Part shown: positions 17,876-30,500 of the stretch, one piece after another
Numbering within the stretch: position 1 is the first letter of the stretch
Layout of the letters: each line of letters opens with the position of its first letter
Assembly: GCF_964355755.1 (NCBI RefSeq)
Contig: NC_092677.1
Location: 7,073,001 to 7,137,000, forward strand
Length of the DNA: 64,000 nt
From: Antedon mediterranea
Taxonomy: Eukaryota > Echinodermata > Crinoidea > Comatulida > Antedonidae
Direction of reading: 5' to 3'
Made by a program: the position numbers and the translations under genes
Notes under the pieces: model-generated
Databases searched by the model: none
What the model was told of the DNA's origin: nothing
What the model saw: the letters and a program-made list of their open reading frames with translations, nothing else

Positions 17876-18112
17876 ATGTCCAGTATCTTATCAAGACGAC
17901 GAGGAAGGAGGCCATCTACAGGCGTCGTTAGCCAGTATGGAGGAGTACCAGCCATGAACAATACACCAGTGGACAATCCTGTGCTGAAGTTATTTTTTAT
18001 CACATTGTTCATTGAGAAACGCATCTTAATCAATCTCACTTTTTACCTTAATCTTAATTTTTCTCATACACTTTCCCACCTCAACATGCCCATCTCCATC
18101 GGGCTACTTTAG
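17876..18112 (+). other. Small open frame of unknown status
   Basis: The first ~40 codons (starting MSSILSRRRGRRPSTG) have GC content far above their AT-rich flanks and look protein-like (basic, then SQYGGVPAMNNTPVDNP). The rest becomes low-complexity hydrophobic sequence. An acceptor-like TTCTGATTCAG precedes it. It could be an orphan first exon, a fragment of a processed gene, or chance. No family was recognised. Confidence 0.2.
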
Positions 18113-19994
18113 CAAATTATCAGAAGCATTCGTTAATATTTGACTTAAAATCCTCCATTTTACTTCTTATCTCTTAGTTCATTACCATTTACTCTTCATA
18201 AAACTGCCCTAAAAAATATTTTTAAAAACGTTTTTCTTTACTTAATGCTTTCGTTTTGTCAATATATTGATGTAGTGGGTGTCGTGTTGTTTAATTATCA
18301 GTATGCGTGTGTACATTCATTTATTTTATTTTTATTATCTATTAGCTTTTCCTATCGGTTTTTGTTTTATTGTCTGAATTTATTGATGCATCAAGTTTAT
18401 CACCTCAAATATAATACAATATCTTTAATAGCAAAGCAAGTATTGTGGGGAACGTGTTTTATCACCTGTAAATAAAAACTACAATAAAATGGTAACAAAC
18501 CAACCTCTTCTAATAATATAACAATAAAAAAAGTTACTGTGTGAAAAATAAAAAATAATTAAGAAAGAAAAACTTAATCCTATTTTTTGGTAGTTGTAAC
18601 AAGTAATACTGTACTATATATAAATTTAATCATATTAAGCTCATTGCTTTGCGCAATGGCACATAGCTCGCAGCAGAATTAAATTGTAATCTTTGGCATA
18701 TACCCACATTGTTTTTGTTTGTTTCATTTATTTATTTTCCACACATTGAAAAGAAGAACAGATATACCGGTATATATATACGGTATACTATATAAAAGAA
18801 AAAAATGACGGGAAAAGGAGATCAAAATAAGTAAATTGACCACCTGAACAGTTGTCGACATGACAAGAAAAATAATAACTCTAATATATTGACAAAACAA
18901 TATTGAAAGGAACAAAAAAAAAATAAATATATGGAATGTATCATCTTTGCAAAAAAAACATTGAGCCTACCAATGTTGGAAATTTGTGGGCCTCTTATGG
19001 CAACTCAGTATGGAAGAAACTAATTTCATTTTCTAGTTGAATTTTACTGGTATTCATATCAGGGTTAAGTTTCATTCTACCAAAACGATTCTGGTCCTCT
19101 GTTTGGTAACCTCTGTTTGGTAAAGGAAATAATTAGTACTTTTATGAATGTTTATATATTTTTCTGTAAAGATTTTTTTTAAGTTGTTTTTCTGTCATGG
19201 TACTGCATAATATGTAATGGAATGTAAAGACATCATGTCAATATATTAATTGTAATATTTGAAAAATTGGCATACAATGAATTATGTATGCGCCATAAGT
19301 TGAACATGACTATTGCATCATCATATACAGTACTATATTAACAAATGATTTGAGTTAAGTGCAATGATCCATGGGTATTTTTACATCTAACACGATATTA
19401 TCTAGTCTCACACATGCAAAATTAATGATTTGATCCATATCATTGATCACCTTCATGTGTTTTTTGAATTTATGAAGATAAGCTTGGAAACCTTGAAACG
19501 TCAATCAAAAAAAGGCACGCATTTGATTGGTTTATGACTGGGAGAGTCAAATATTGCCGGTTGTGAGATTTTAAAACATATAAGTTTTATCAGTTAAAAT
19601 ATTTAAATACAAATCCAAATACACAAATTCGAGTATTAATTCAATAGAATACTAGATGATTTATATATAACGAGCGAAATTTGAAATAAACATTATGGAA
19701 TTTTGGAACCTGGTTTTATTATGAACCCATTTAAAAAATGGATCATTCCATTATATTTAATTTACCGCGAAAAATCCCACGCGCGCGAAATCTACTCTAT
19801 AGTAAATATACCGTCAAAACAGGAAGTATCTTTGTTTGACCTTCATATTATCTGCACAACACACATCGAACCGGTGAAGAGAAGGAGAGGAGCACGTTGT
19901 TTGTTTTCCTTGCATATGGTTAACGAAATAGGTATTTATTTGACAATTAATAGTATCTGTTAGTAGATCTGTAACAAAATTGAACATTGTTAAG

Positions 19995-22900
19995 ATGGGT
20001 GATAATAGTGAAGTTGAAAATATGGCATTGGCGAGTGGAGATACCACGGAAATCAAGCCGTCGGAAGAGGAATTGCTTGTGGACGCTAAGATATCGCATG
20101 TTACACCTGAACATCAGCCGAATGGGCCGGTTGCAGGCGATTCGACCGACGGAGGACAAGTAACATTAAAAAAAGAAGTTGGGCTGTTCAATGGTGTAAC
20201 AGTAATCGTTGGCTCCATCATTGGATCTGGTATCTTCATATCACCAAAAGGTGTTTTAGAATCTTCAGCAGGGTCCGTTGGTATGTCTCTCCTTGTTTGG
20301 ACAATTTCCGGCCTTTTCTCACTTGTTGGTGCTCTTTGTTATGCTGAGCTGGGCACAACAATTCAGTTATCAGGAGGGGAGTATTCATATATTTACGAGG
20401 CTTTTGGAGAGTTACCAGCTTTCGTTCTCCTGTGGGTTACTTTAATCATCATTAACCCTACTGGCCAGGCTGTTGTCGCCTTAACTTTTTCATATTATGT
20501 TGTTCAGCCTTTTTATCCCGACCCAGATTGTCCGCCGCCAGATGAATTTATAAGAATTGCTGCCGTGTTGTGTTTAAGTAAGTTTTTAAAATTATTTTCT
20601 ATTTAATACCTAATAAATATTAAATCAAAACCTATATATCCTGGTATTTATATATACACATTTTTAGGCAAGAAATAAACAAAATATTTTTTTCAACAGC
20701 CAAAAAATAGCCAAAGCAGCATGGACGTTTACACAAGAAAAATAGAAATTTTCGGTGTTGTAAAGTCCCTTTACAAAATAAAAATAAATATGGTAGTGTT
20801 AGTAAAAGACGACATCAAGAAAAAAAAAACAAATATGTTTCAACAAACAGCTTCTAAAACATAAATGTACTGTACAGTATTAACCGAAAGTCAAAGACTG
20901 AAAAAATTCCAGATTAAATTAAAAATTACATATTATATAATCTGATCAAATATTGATCAAATATATTATATTTGATTTGTGGCATTGAATTTTTGTAATT
21001 TATTTTATTTCTTCGATAATTTTAATATCAAATGTATTGTGTCTTGTATTATAATGATCTAAACTCATCCTTTTCTTCACAAAGTATCTGCCTTCCTCCT
21101 TTGTATGTATAGTTGTATAATAATAAGTAATCAGTAATCCATGCTGTGTGCCTCATTCATTGACTAAATTTGCTCAAGACTCAAGTCTTTAGGCATTCCA
21201 TTCATCGTTGTTCATTGGACTGTTCCATTAATTCCCGCCCACACATGCATGAACACATCATAGTATTGGCCTTGAGCCACAACCATTGGTTTAAAACAAC
21301 TTTTTGTTTTATATACATGTGTTGCTATGATCGGTTGCATCATCCAATGTTTTTTTTTTTATATTCATATTATTTCCCGCCAAAATACTGTATTATACCA
21401 ATGTATTGAATAGACAATATTACCAATCAATATTTGATTGCAAAGTACTGACTGTTATTGTTATTCATTACTTTGAATAATCAATGATACACAGGTTTTA
21501 TACTGTATTTATTACATGATGCCATGGACAATAGCAAGGAAATCAATAACATCAAATCAAATATTCTTTAATAATCAGAAAATCATAAATAAACTACTTA
21601 AAATGTTGATGTTAAAATCAATAACTACATACAAATATACTGGGTTCATATTTATTAATATACACAAGTTTTCTATATAATTATTAATACTGACAACCTT
21701 TTATAAGTGTTCCTTCGTATCTATAGCAGCCGCATATCAGTGCTCATTCATCTGACCACAATGGCAGGGGCTGAAATTTACCTGTAACACCGGTGTTACG
21801 GGTGCAAAGACAGCATAAGATACATGAATAATAGCATATTGTGCTTTAAATATATATAGTTTTACATGATAAAAGGAGGACCATGCATGCCATATGTCAT
21901 ACTATGTATAGTTTTACATGATAAAATGAGGAGCATGCATGCCATATGTCACACTGGGTTTACCCCTTACTCTTCAGAAAGAAGTACTGAGGGTTGAGTG
22001 TCACATACCCTGAGCCAGATATATATACTGGACCTTGGAGTTTTCTGAGAGGACTTGTTCTAACATCAGAACTATGGACAAGGAGACTCTTGAAACTGTG
22101 CTGATTTTGTTGATGCCCTGAATGACCCCCTCCACTGTCTGAATGAGCCGCTTGGCCACTCAACTGCAATATATTTATTTTGTTATTTATCAAATCTGTA
22201 GATAATAAACGATTTTATCATTCTTCTACTAATTTAATCAACCTAGATAAATGCAAATGCGGATATTTGTTGAACTCAACACATGCACAGTATTCGCATG
22301 TTTACATTGTAATTTCAAAATGTACCATAAATGTATCTCCTGTGCGTCATAACCCTTTATTTTTGTGATACGTTATAGAAATAATATAATTTTAGTGAGT
22401 TGGTCACTGTAGATATTTAGTTTTTAAGAATGTGACCTTAATTAAAGCACCCAGAAACTGAGTGAAGTACTGTACTCTGCAAAATATTGCCACAGAGGGC
22501 GCATGTTTATATTTATAAAAGAAATTTATCTTTAATTATTTATGAACCGATTTTCTTGAATCTATAATATGATATACGATGTGTAATAGCAGGGAGATAA
22601 TCATATTTTGGTATTTTGATACTAATATTGTTTCATTTAACTACTACTTTCTACAACACTTTCTAAAATCTATATAATTTCGTCATATAGGCTATTTTGG
22701 CTTATACAGTTAATGGTATAGTACTCCAGGGAAGTGAAGCTTACTTATAATATAATGGCATATAATAATCACGTTTTTATAGTGTATTGCACTAGTTTCT
22801 ATAACAGCATTGACCTATACATTATTTTAATCTTATTGATCTTAAACTGATTGATGTATTGTTTCACTTTACACAGCTCTATTGACATTCATTAACTGTT

Positions 22901-25900
22901 GGAGTGTGCCATTGGCTACCAAGGTTCAAGATGTCTTCACAGTGGCTAAGGTGTCGGCGCTTATCATCATTATCATCGCCGGATTTGCGTATATGGCGCA
23001 AGGTAATGACAATGAACTATAAATGAGGGGCTTAATCGGTCAGTCCGTGCAAGATTAGGAAGTTCTAATTTATTATCAATTGTAACTTAAATTGAGTGAG
23101 AGGAATTTATGTATCGGCTATGAGGCTTACTTGGACTAAATAGGGATTCATAACAGGGCCCAGAAAAGAAAAATACAATTCCGACCTGTCCACATTGTTG
23201 GGACCTCCCCTTAGGGTGACAAAATCAGCGGGCTTCGGCCTCTGCAGTACACCACTGGGCAACACATCTACCCTTGTTACAATTGCCTCTTTTATCAAAG
23301 AGTGCGGTGCTGTACAGTATACTGTAGTATATTACCGTCTCAACTCAAATTAGAAAAGATAATTAAAAAATGGCCTGACTTAAAAACTTCTGCAATAGTT
23401 GAACCATACTACTTTATTGATAAGAAAAGAAAATCCATTTCTATATTTAATATTTTAATTTTCACATTAGGAATAATTTTGTTAATCAAACAACTTATTG
23501 CTTTGACAGGCAACACAGAAAATTTTGAAAATTCTTTTGAAAATAAGATTGGAGAAGATGGAAGCATAGCACTTGCTTTCTACAGTGGGTTATTTGCATA
23601 TGCAGGCTGGTAAGTACTTTGGAGAGTAGTGTGAGAAGACACTTTCCAAAAAAAGTAGTGTAAAGTCTCAAACTCATTCCTCTTTACTTTCTGTAAACCT
23701 GAATTCGTCAGATTGTGTTAAAAAATAGAAATATTAAAGATTTTATTTCTTTCCGATTGGAAGTAATTTTTATGAATATTTTTCTACTTGTAGAGAATAT
23801 AGAATTATGTTTAAATAATGAGTAATAATACATAAGAATATAATATATTTGGTTTTATGTTTTACTGTAGGTATACATAGCAAGTATGCACTATTTAACG
23901 TTTGTTTGCAGTACACATGTTTCTAAAAGGAAACGAATTTTGAGTTTTATATATATGAAATATTAACGATTCTATTCAAGGCATGATTCAATGTTTTTTC
24001 TTTCACTAGCAGCACACACTGAGCTATTATAGTAGTACTGTAGTTAGCTATAGATGTTAATGTAATAGGTTTAGTCCATATTTTGAATGCAACATAACTT
24101 ACTACTAGAGTAAATAGAAACAGATTTCCTCATCTTTATCATTTTAAATTAATTAATAAATTTTCAGTAATCACTGGGCAGTTTAGAATTTTTTCTGTGG
24201 CTGTATACATATTTATAATTATTAACATGTGTAAAAATTACAATCACAATATTTAATCAGTATTGTTTTGTATTTTTCAGGAATTATTTGAATTATTTGA
24301 CAGAAGAAATTAAAGAATCAGACCAGTATGTTGTTTGTTATTTACTATTGCTGTTAATTATTAAAGCAAAGTACTTAAAACAAATAATCACTTAAGTGTT
24401 ACTATGAGGAACACATGTTGTAATTTTTATTTACCAAGAATGCAATACTTGTCATAAAGCTGATTTGTTTTATTTGGAAAAAATAGTATATCTCTTTATG
24501 TATATGTATGTATGGTTTTTATTATAAATAAATGATAAAGTATATATTATATAAAATATGGAGGAAAAATGGAAACATAAAAACTTGGTGCAAAAAGTAT
24601 GCATTTCAGCTTAGAGAAGAGCTTTATTCACTCTATGGTAGTTGATAATCTATGCAACTGAAACTATTTACCAAGAATGCAATACTTTCCATAAAGCTGA
24701 TTTGTTGTATTTGGAAAAAATAGTATATTTCTTTATGTATATGTATGTTCAGCTTAGAGAAGAGCTTTATTCACTCTACGGTAGTTGATAGTCTATGCAA
24801 CAGGAGGACAGTCATACTGTATTTTATGTGCAGTATTTATTATAGATAAAATGAATGTACTGAAATAAAAAAGGAAGCAAAAATTAAAATTATTTAAACT
24901 TCGAGAGGAGCTTATTGGCAATATGCATTTCCTCTATGGTAGTTGATAATTTACTGAACTAAAAGACTTCCAGCGAATATTTAAACGTGCGTGCCTACAC
25001 ACAATATTAAGTAAATTATGATCATAAGTGAGGGTTCCATTAGTGTATATTGCAGCTACAGTAAAGTTTAAGCCTATAATCTGATGGACATAATTGACCT
25101 CATACTAAAGCACTTTGCCATATTGGTTATAAGTTCACAAGGTTTGAGCCATCTATTACTATACAACACTAAAGCTCTGGGGCAATATGCTACAGCATCA
25201 AACTTCAACATATTCTAAATGCATAACCTAAAGCATGTTTTCCACAATTTATTCTTGCGAAGATTTCAAAACCAATCCGAGCAAACAATCTTGTAAGTTG
25301 TAAGTTGTAGCAGGAACATATTAAACTGGTAGCACTATTTACCCAAACAAATTTGCCTAGTAGAAAAAAGGCTTTGTATCGATTAACTTGCGTAATGAAA
25401 CACTTGTTGGCTGGCTTGCATTTGCTGGTTTTAAAAATCTGTACCGGTAATGTATTTTATTTTCCTTTCAGAAATTTACCAAGGGCTATTATCATTGCCA
25501 TGCCACTAGTAACAATCATCTATGTACTAGCGAATGTGGCATACTTTGCTGTTCTCTCACCCAATGAGCTGATGCTGTCAAACGCAGTAGCAGTTGTACG
25601 TATAAGTTCACTGATTTACGTAGAATACAGTTTTAGCTTAGTTAAGATGCTCTTCTACCACTCCAAGGGTCCTGGGTTCAAGTCCTTCCATATGATGTCA
25701 GGATTTGTTCTGAGACAAAAAAACAACTCTACTCGGAAAATTGGTTAATATGCACTGTAGAGTCTTTTGCGTATTATGTTTGTCAGAGCTGGATTGCTAG
25801 TTTTAAGTAGGACACTGAATGAATTCGCTTAAGGTTATTTTCCTTAATATAAAAACAAATACTGGTGTAGACTAAACATACTTAAGCAGTAATAATGTGT

Positions 25901-26865
25901 TATTTGCTGGAATTTTACAAATAAAAATGTGATATTTTCTTTAGTCATTTGCAGTGAAAGTTCTTGGACCAATGGCTTGGATTATTCCCATTGCTGTGGC
26001 AATGTCTACATTTGGAGCTGTTAATGGGGGGATTTTATCCCAGTCAAGGTAATTAATATAAACTCTATCAATCACTATCAAGGAGATTTAGGCAGTCTAC
26101 ATTCACTAATATTCCATTTCCAAGAAAGGACATAGAACCGTGTCCAATAGCGTTATGATATTTGGCCATCTGGTTCTTCGTCATGTCCAATAGCGTTATG
26201 ATATTTGGCCATCTGGTTCTTTGTCATGTCCAATAGCGTTATGATATTTGGCCATCTGGTTCTTTGTCAACATAGATTCTACTGTAGCCAGACTGTAATT
26301 CTTATTTGAAGGAAAGGAACTGGTCTTGTTCCAACAAGAACTGCCTCAAACATTCAACCCAATTACTATATATTTACTAAAAACATCCATTTTTAGCTCA
26401 ACCTTCGCAATTTGAAAGTTTCCTATTGATGGGTTTAAATAAAAATCATACCTTATTATAGACTATACTGTACCTACTCTTTTATATATTATGTAAGGTA
26501 ATGTCTTCATAACCGTTTAATGTATTGAATAATTTAGGTTGTTTTTTGTGGGTGCTCGCGAAGGCCAGCTACCTCAATTGATGGGGATGATACATGTTAA
26601 GCGGTGTACACCTCTACCTTCTATTTTTTTCACAGTAAGTAATATTTATTTTGAGATTTGAGAAGCAACAGTACCTTATTTGCCAAAAAGCCCTTCTTGT
26701 ACATTAAACATTTAACCCAGATGAAGGAATAGTGATTTCTAAAAGCTTTTCACTTTCTGACTCTTTTGCATTATCGATTTGTTTTCTGCTTTAATTTATT
26801 TGTATCTCCATTGAGATCTAGCCACTGATACCCATAGTGTTAATTTGTCTGTAATTTGCTTTTTG

Positions 26866-26900
<35 letters not shown>

Positions 26901-27583
26901 ATTGTTTGCTTATTTTCTTTTATCGCAGTGTATTTTGTCGTGTATGTATGTGTTCGTGTCTGAGATAGACACACTAATAAACTACTTCAGCTTTGTCACG
27001 TGGCTTGCAATCGGCTTTGCAGTCTGCGGTCTCATTTACTTGCGTTTCAAGAAACCAGAGCTCAAAAGGCCATTTAAGGTAAGAGTGCAAATTAGTTCAC
27101 AATTTCTTCCTGAACCAGTCATGGCATGGTATATTAATAATTTAATTTTTGTTTTTACTCAAACAGTTTGTAATTTCTGTTTTCTTTTGCAGCTAAATAT
27201 TATGTTCCCAATAGCCTTTGTTTTGGCATGTCTGTTTTTGACTGTCATGGGCGTTATTGCTGCCTTCTACGATACACTGATTGGCTTAGCCATTACGATT
27301 ACGGCATTCCCCGTTTATTTCCTCTGCATCAAGTGGACGGATAAACCACTTGTTTTTCTACGAATGATAAGTAAGAACTTTTTTTTTTATCAACACCTGA
27401 ATAAATGGTTATATTACTAAAAGTTGTTGTATCTACTGTAAACATGATGCCTGCACATTGCATCTAAAATTGTCCATAATGAATATAACTTTAATATTAA
27501 ATTTTATTTTCTTTCATTCAGCAACAACAAGTTTTTGGTTTCAGAGGCTGTTTATGGTTGTTGGTCAGCAGAAAATTGATTAA
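19995..27583 (+). CDS. SLC7 light-chain amino-acid transporter, LAT type (SLC7A5/SLC7A8-like), ten exons
   Basis: Exons are 19995-20577, 22877-23002, 23510-23609, 24281-24325, 25472-25595, 25945-26048, 26538-26634, 26929-27078, 27193-27370 and 27522-27583. Phases agree and give 522 residues. This is a 12-transmembrane APC-superfamily exchanger of the plasma membrane. The substrate-site motif [14 protein letters not shown] (75-88) sits in TM1, followed by GALCYAELG. Cys179, in [11 protein letters not shown] between TM3 and TM4, is where family members form the disulfide with the heavy chain SLC3A2. NLPRAI (about 286-291), the [13 protein letters not shown] block and the [10 protein letters not shown] loop are family signatures. 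The hydrophilic N-terminus (1-57) is acidic. The first in-frame ATG ([10 protein letters not shown]) is taken as the start. It resembles LAT1/LAT2 slightly more than y+LAT; substrate range cannot be read from sequence. Confidence 0.92.
22040..22140 (+). repeat. SINE-like dispersed repeat fragment, transporter intron 1
   Basis: It shares GGACTTGTTCTAACATCAGA and the following words with the fragment at 11738-11835. This suggests the same degraded interspersed family. Confidence 0.45.
22443..22503. repeat. Dispersed repeat family K, copy 1
   Basis: CACCCAGAAACTGAGTGAAG, then CAAAATATTGCCACAGAGGG. The reverse complement of this ~60-bp block, with few changes, is at 51513-51578 in a ligase intron. 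Confidence 0.7.
24430..24803 (+). repeat. Overlapping direct duplications in transporter intron 4
   Basis: TTTACCAAGAATGCAATACT with ~80 following bases occurs at about 24430 and 24668. TTCAGCTTAGAGAAGAGCTT with ~50 following bases occurs at about 24606 and 24749. A weaker relative (TCCTCTATGGTAGTTGATAA) is at about 24930. Two rounds of local duplication are the simplest explanation. Confidence 0.75.
25638..25765 (+). repeat. SINE fragment next to transporter exon 5
   Basis: It has GGTCCTGGGTTCAAGTCC, a B-box-like word, followed by CTACTCGGAAAATTGGTTA, which parallels CTTCTCGGATAAGGACTATA of the SINE at 12166. It begins 43 bp past the exon 5 donor and extends that open frame by chance. Confidence 0.5.
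26141..26269 (+). repeat. Three tandem 43-bp repeats in transporter intron 6
   Basis: Units begin at 26141, 26184 and 26227, each TGTCCAATAGCGTTATGATA plus 23 more bases. I see only a C/T difference (TTCTTCGTCA against TTCTTTGTCA). Confidence 0.93.
26868..26896. repeat. (TA)n microsatellite
   Basis: An uninterrupted TA run of about 14 units, ending about 30 bp upstream of transporter exon 8. It lies just before the polypyrimidine tract. Confidence 0.9.
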
Positions 27584-30500
27584 GGAATTAGTCAAGGTAA
27601 AGTTGATAATGATAATAAAAAACTATCCAATGCTATTCACTATGTCAACTTTTTTCCCCTGCTCCAATTTCTCATGTATTCACCCTTCTCTAAGCTACAT
27701 TCATAGATTAGAAATGAAAGTGAGCTCGGTTTTGATTTTTAAAATGGGAAAATAATGAAAACTTGAATTGAATTGCACCTCTTTCCCTGAAACGTAACAA
27801 ATGGAAAATGTAGCTTTAGAATCACTAAATAATAATAATAATAATTTTATTATTGAATACATTAATATCAACATGAAGTTAACAACACCAACTGTCTTTT
27901 TAACAGAATTATTTCTTTTTATTCTTTCAGAGTTTTTTTATATGAATCACAGATGTATAGCAATGCAATTCAAGTACATTCTGATCCTTTGTCTTATACT
28001 ACGCGATAAGTACACGACTTGTTACACCGTGTGCCAACTAAAACTGTGAGATGTAAACAGTAACACATAACCTAAACTGTCATAAAGGCATCTGTACTTA
28101 AGCCTGTTTCCCACTAGGGCGAATCGAAAAAGCATTCCGCTTATACGCATGCATATTTATCTTTTATCTTCAAAATCTCTTTCTGAGACGAATTCTAGTT
28201 CCTTGAGTTTTTCGCTTTAGCAAAATTAGTAGTTTGAATTGTTTCTACTGTTTGCGATGCAAAAAAATGCGCAACCAATCAAAGCTCAGGAAATAAGTCG
28301 TTCATGTACTTTAAACGAAGTTACATTTATTTCAACTTAGAGGAAGAAGGTACTTAAAATTTGAAATGACCTACAACAAGTTCACAGTACTATACAAGGT
28401 CCGCTTATTTCGGCTTAAGACATCCAAATACTAGTTGTCGTCACCAAAGATTCCACTTGTATTTGAAGAACAGCATTGAAATTAGTAGCTTACCAAAAAA
28501 TGTATATAAACCTCTGCGAAATGGTGAGTGAAACCAGCCTAACTATTTGACTCAAGACGATGAAAGATGAAAAAATGAAGTCTAACCCACAACTATGGCA
28601 TTCCTAAACACATCACTTTGCCAACCAGCCGGTTACACATGCATTCATTAAACTATGTGTATATGATCACAGTGGAAGTTTTTTTTTAAACAACCAAAAA
28701 CAGTTCATTTGATACTTGTTCTCTACTCACAAAAGCCATGAAAAGATATGAATAGCAAACTGTCCACAAGATCTGTTATCAACTTTTTACTCTGATTGAG
28801 TTTCAGTACAGCGTTTAATTATATGTAGGTGCTTCCTTTTAAATGCCACTCTAATACTTTTATTTGTACAGTAAAAAAAAACTTTCTGTTCCTGTCAGAA
28901 TCTTTTTTTTGTCGTTTTTTCATGTGCCAATTACTGTATCACCAAACTCGTACCACCTTCTTCAATATGTTTTACAAAATAATACAGTATTATTTCGTAA
29001 GACCAAAAATCCATCCACTAAGCTGTTCATATTATGTATCAATAATTACGAGTGTACTTGGAAAGTAGAAAGTTATCTAATTTTAAACAAAAAATGATGG
29101 TCATGGCAACAAAATTATGATTTAGGTTAAAATCTGCCATTTCCTGGGAATTTAAATTTAGTTTTTGTTTGTTCGTAAATTTAGTAAGAAATTATGTGAC
29201 TTGTTGAACTTTTAACTTAGCATCCTTAAAAATTAATTTACATTGTATATTTATTATCTTGTACTGTATGTTGAGTGCCTTATCTGTGGCATTTTAAAAT
29301 TAGATAATATTAAATAATACTGTACTTAAATAATTCAAACTGGTTGAAACCATTGACATCTGGTTTTCATTTTACATATGGAAAGAAGCATTTAAATTAT
29401 GCAAGAGCGGGAATATGTATTTAAGAAATCTCAGTGAATGTTTGGTCACAATGTACTGTAGTTGTATAATATATCATAATCAACATTTGGAAACCCATTA
29501 AAGATGTTTTGTCCCCCTGAAAAAATAATTCTTAACAAAATTTTTGCTGAATATACCATTTTAATGTAACCTAAGAGTTATCCACTTTGACCAAAAAATG
29601 GATCGAAAAAAAGAATTTAACCATTTTTTTGTCATTTTATAAGTGAAAACATTTGGGGTTTTTTCCTACAAAAGCGATTAACTTTAATAAACTACAAAAT
29701 AACTCGAAGTCTGATTTAATTAATCTTCATTTTTCATGTTTTTTGGGGGACAATACATCTTTAATTCTTAGTTATTAACAACTTTTATTTCTGACAACTG
29801 ATATTGCTCTATGTTTACACAATGAAAGAAATTAACATCTGTTTATTGACTCGCACATCCATTCCATTTTAACCAAAATGTCACTTTTAACAGTGATTGT
29901 CCTGAGCCTTGCATGCTTTTATATACTTGCCAACTGCAGTGTTAAAAAAAGGATTAAAATACGGTAAATTAAAATTTTGTTCGGGAAACTGCAATTAAAT
30001 TTATGGATTTCTGTATACATATATCTATTTTGGTATTAATGTTTGTATTTATTTTAACTTTTAGTTTACACAGAGAAGTGATTAGGAGTGAAAATATGTA
30101 AATATTGTTTAGAGCTTATTGCATGCTTTATAGATGCCACACCAAGTGTGGAAAATGTATAAATGTGTTATAGGATTAACTGCAAAATGGCTTTGGCCTA
30201 CGTTCAAACTCGCAGAGTTATTGTTGATTTGTTTATTTAAAGCCTAGTTTACACTATCAAACTTGTTTAAATTTTTTTCTTCAACTAATGTTTGTCAGTG
30301 TAGACTTCTGTAAACTTATTTTCTGCAATTTTTTTTTCAAACAAAGTTTCCCAGTGTGGACTAGGTTAAACGCAAGATCCCTGATCAGACCATTCTGATC
30401 TGTATTTATGACTAGCTAAGTGGGTGTTTATTGACAACACTTGGTTGTGAAATGCCTGTTTTATGACACCTCCCTTAATAGCAGAGGTGACCTCTGAGAG

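Larger units (their letters stand above)
17319..19994. other. PSMB5 3' UTR and intergenic spacer before the transporter
   Basis: AT-rich sequence without recognised genes, apart from the small open frame at 17876-18112 noted separately. Its right end should contain the transporter promoter; a CG-containing patch (CCCACGCGCGCGAAAT) lies at about 19777-19793. A short upstream open frame ends at 19963, 31 bp before the transporter ATG. Confidence 0.5.

Noticed and set aside
19703-19963. 86-codon frame upstream of the transporter
   Set aside because: It begins at a TTG in the annotation frame, has no recognisable domain and sits where the 5' UTR should be; at most it is an upstream open frame.
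25353-25748. Long open frame around transporter exon 5
   Set aside because: Only 25472-25595 is exon. The rest is intron before it and a SINE fragment after the donor site.
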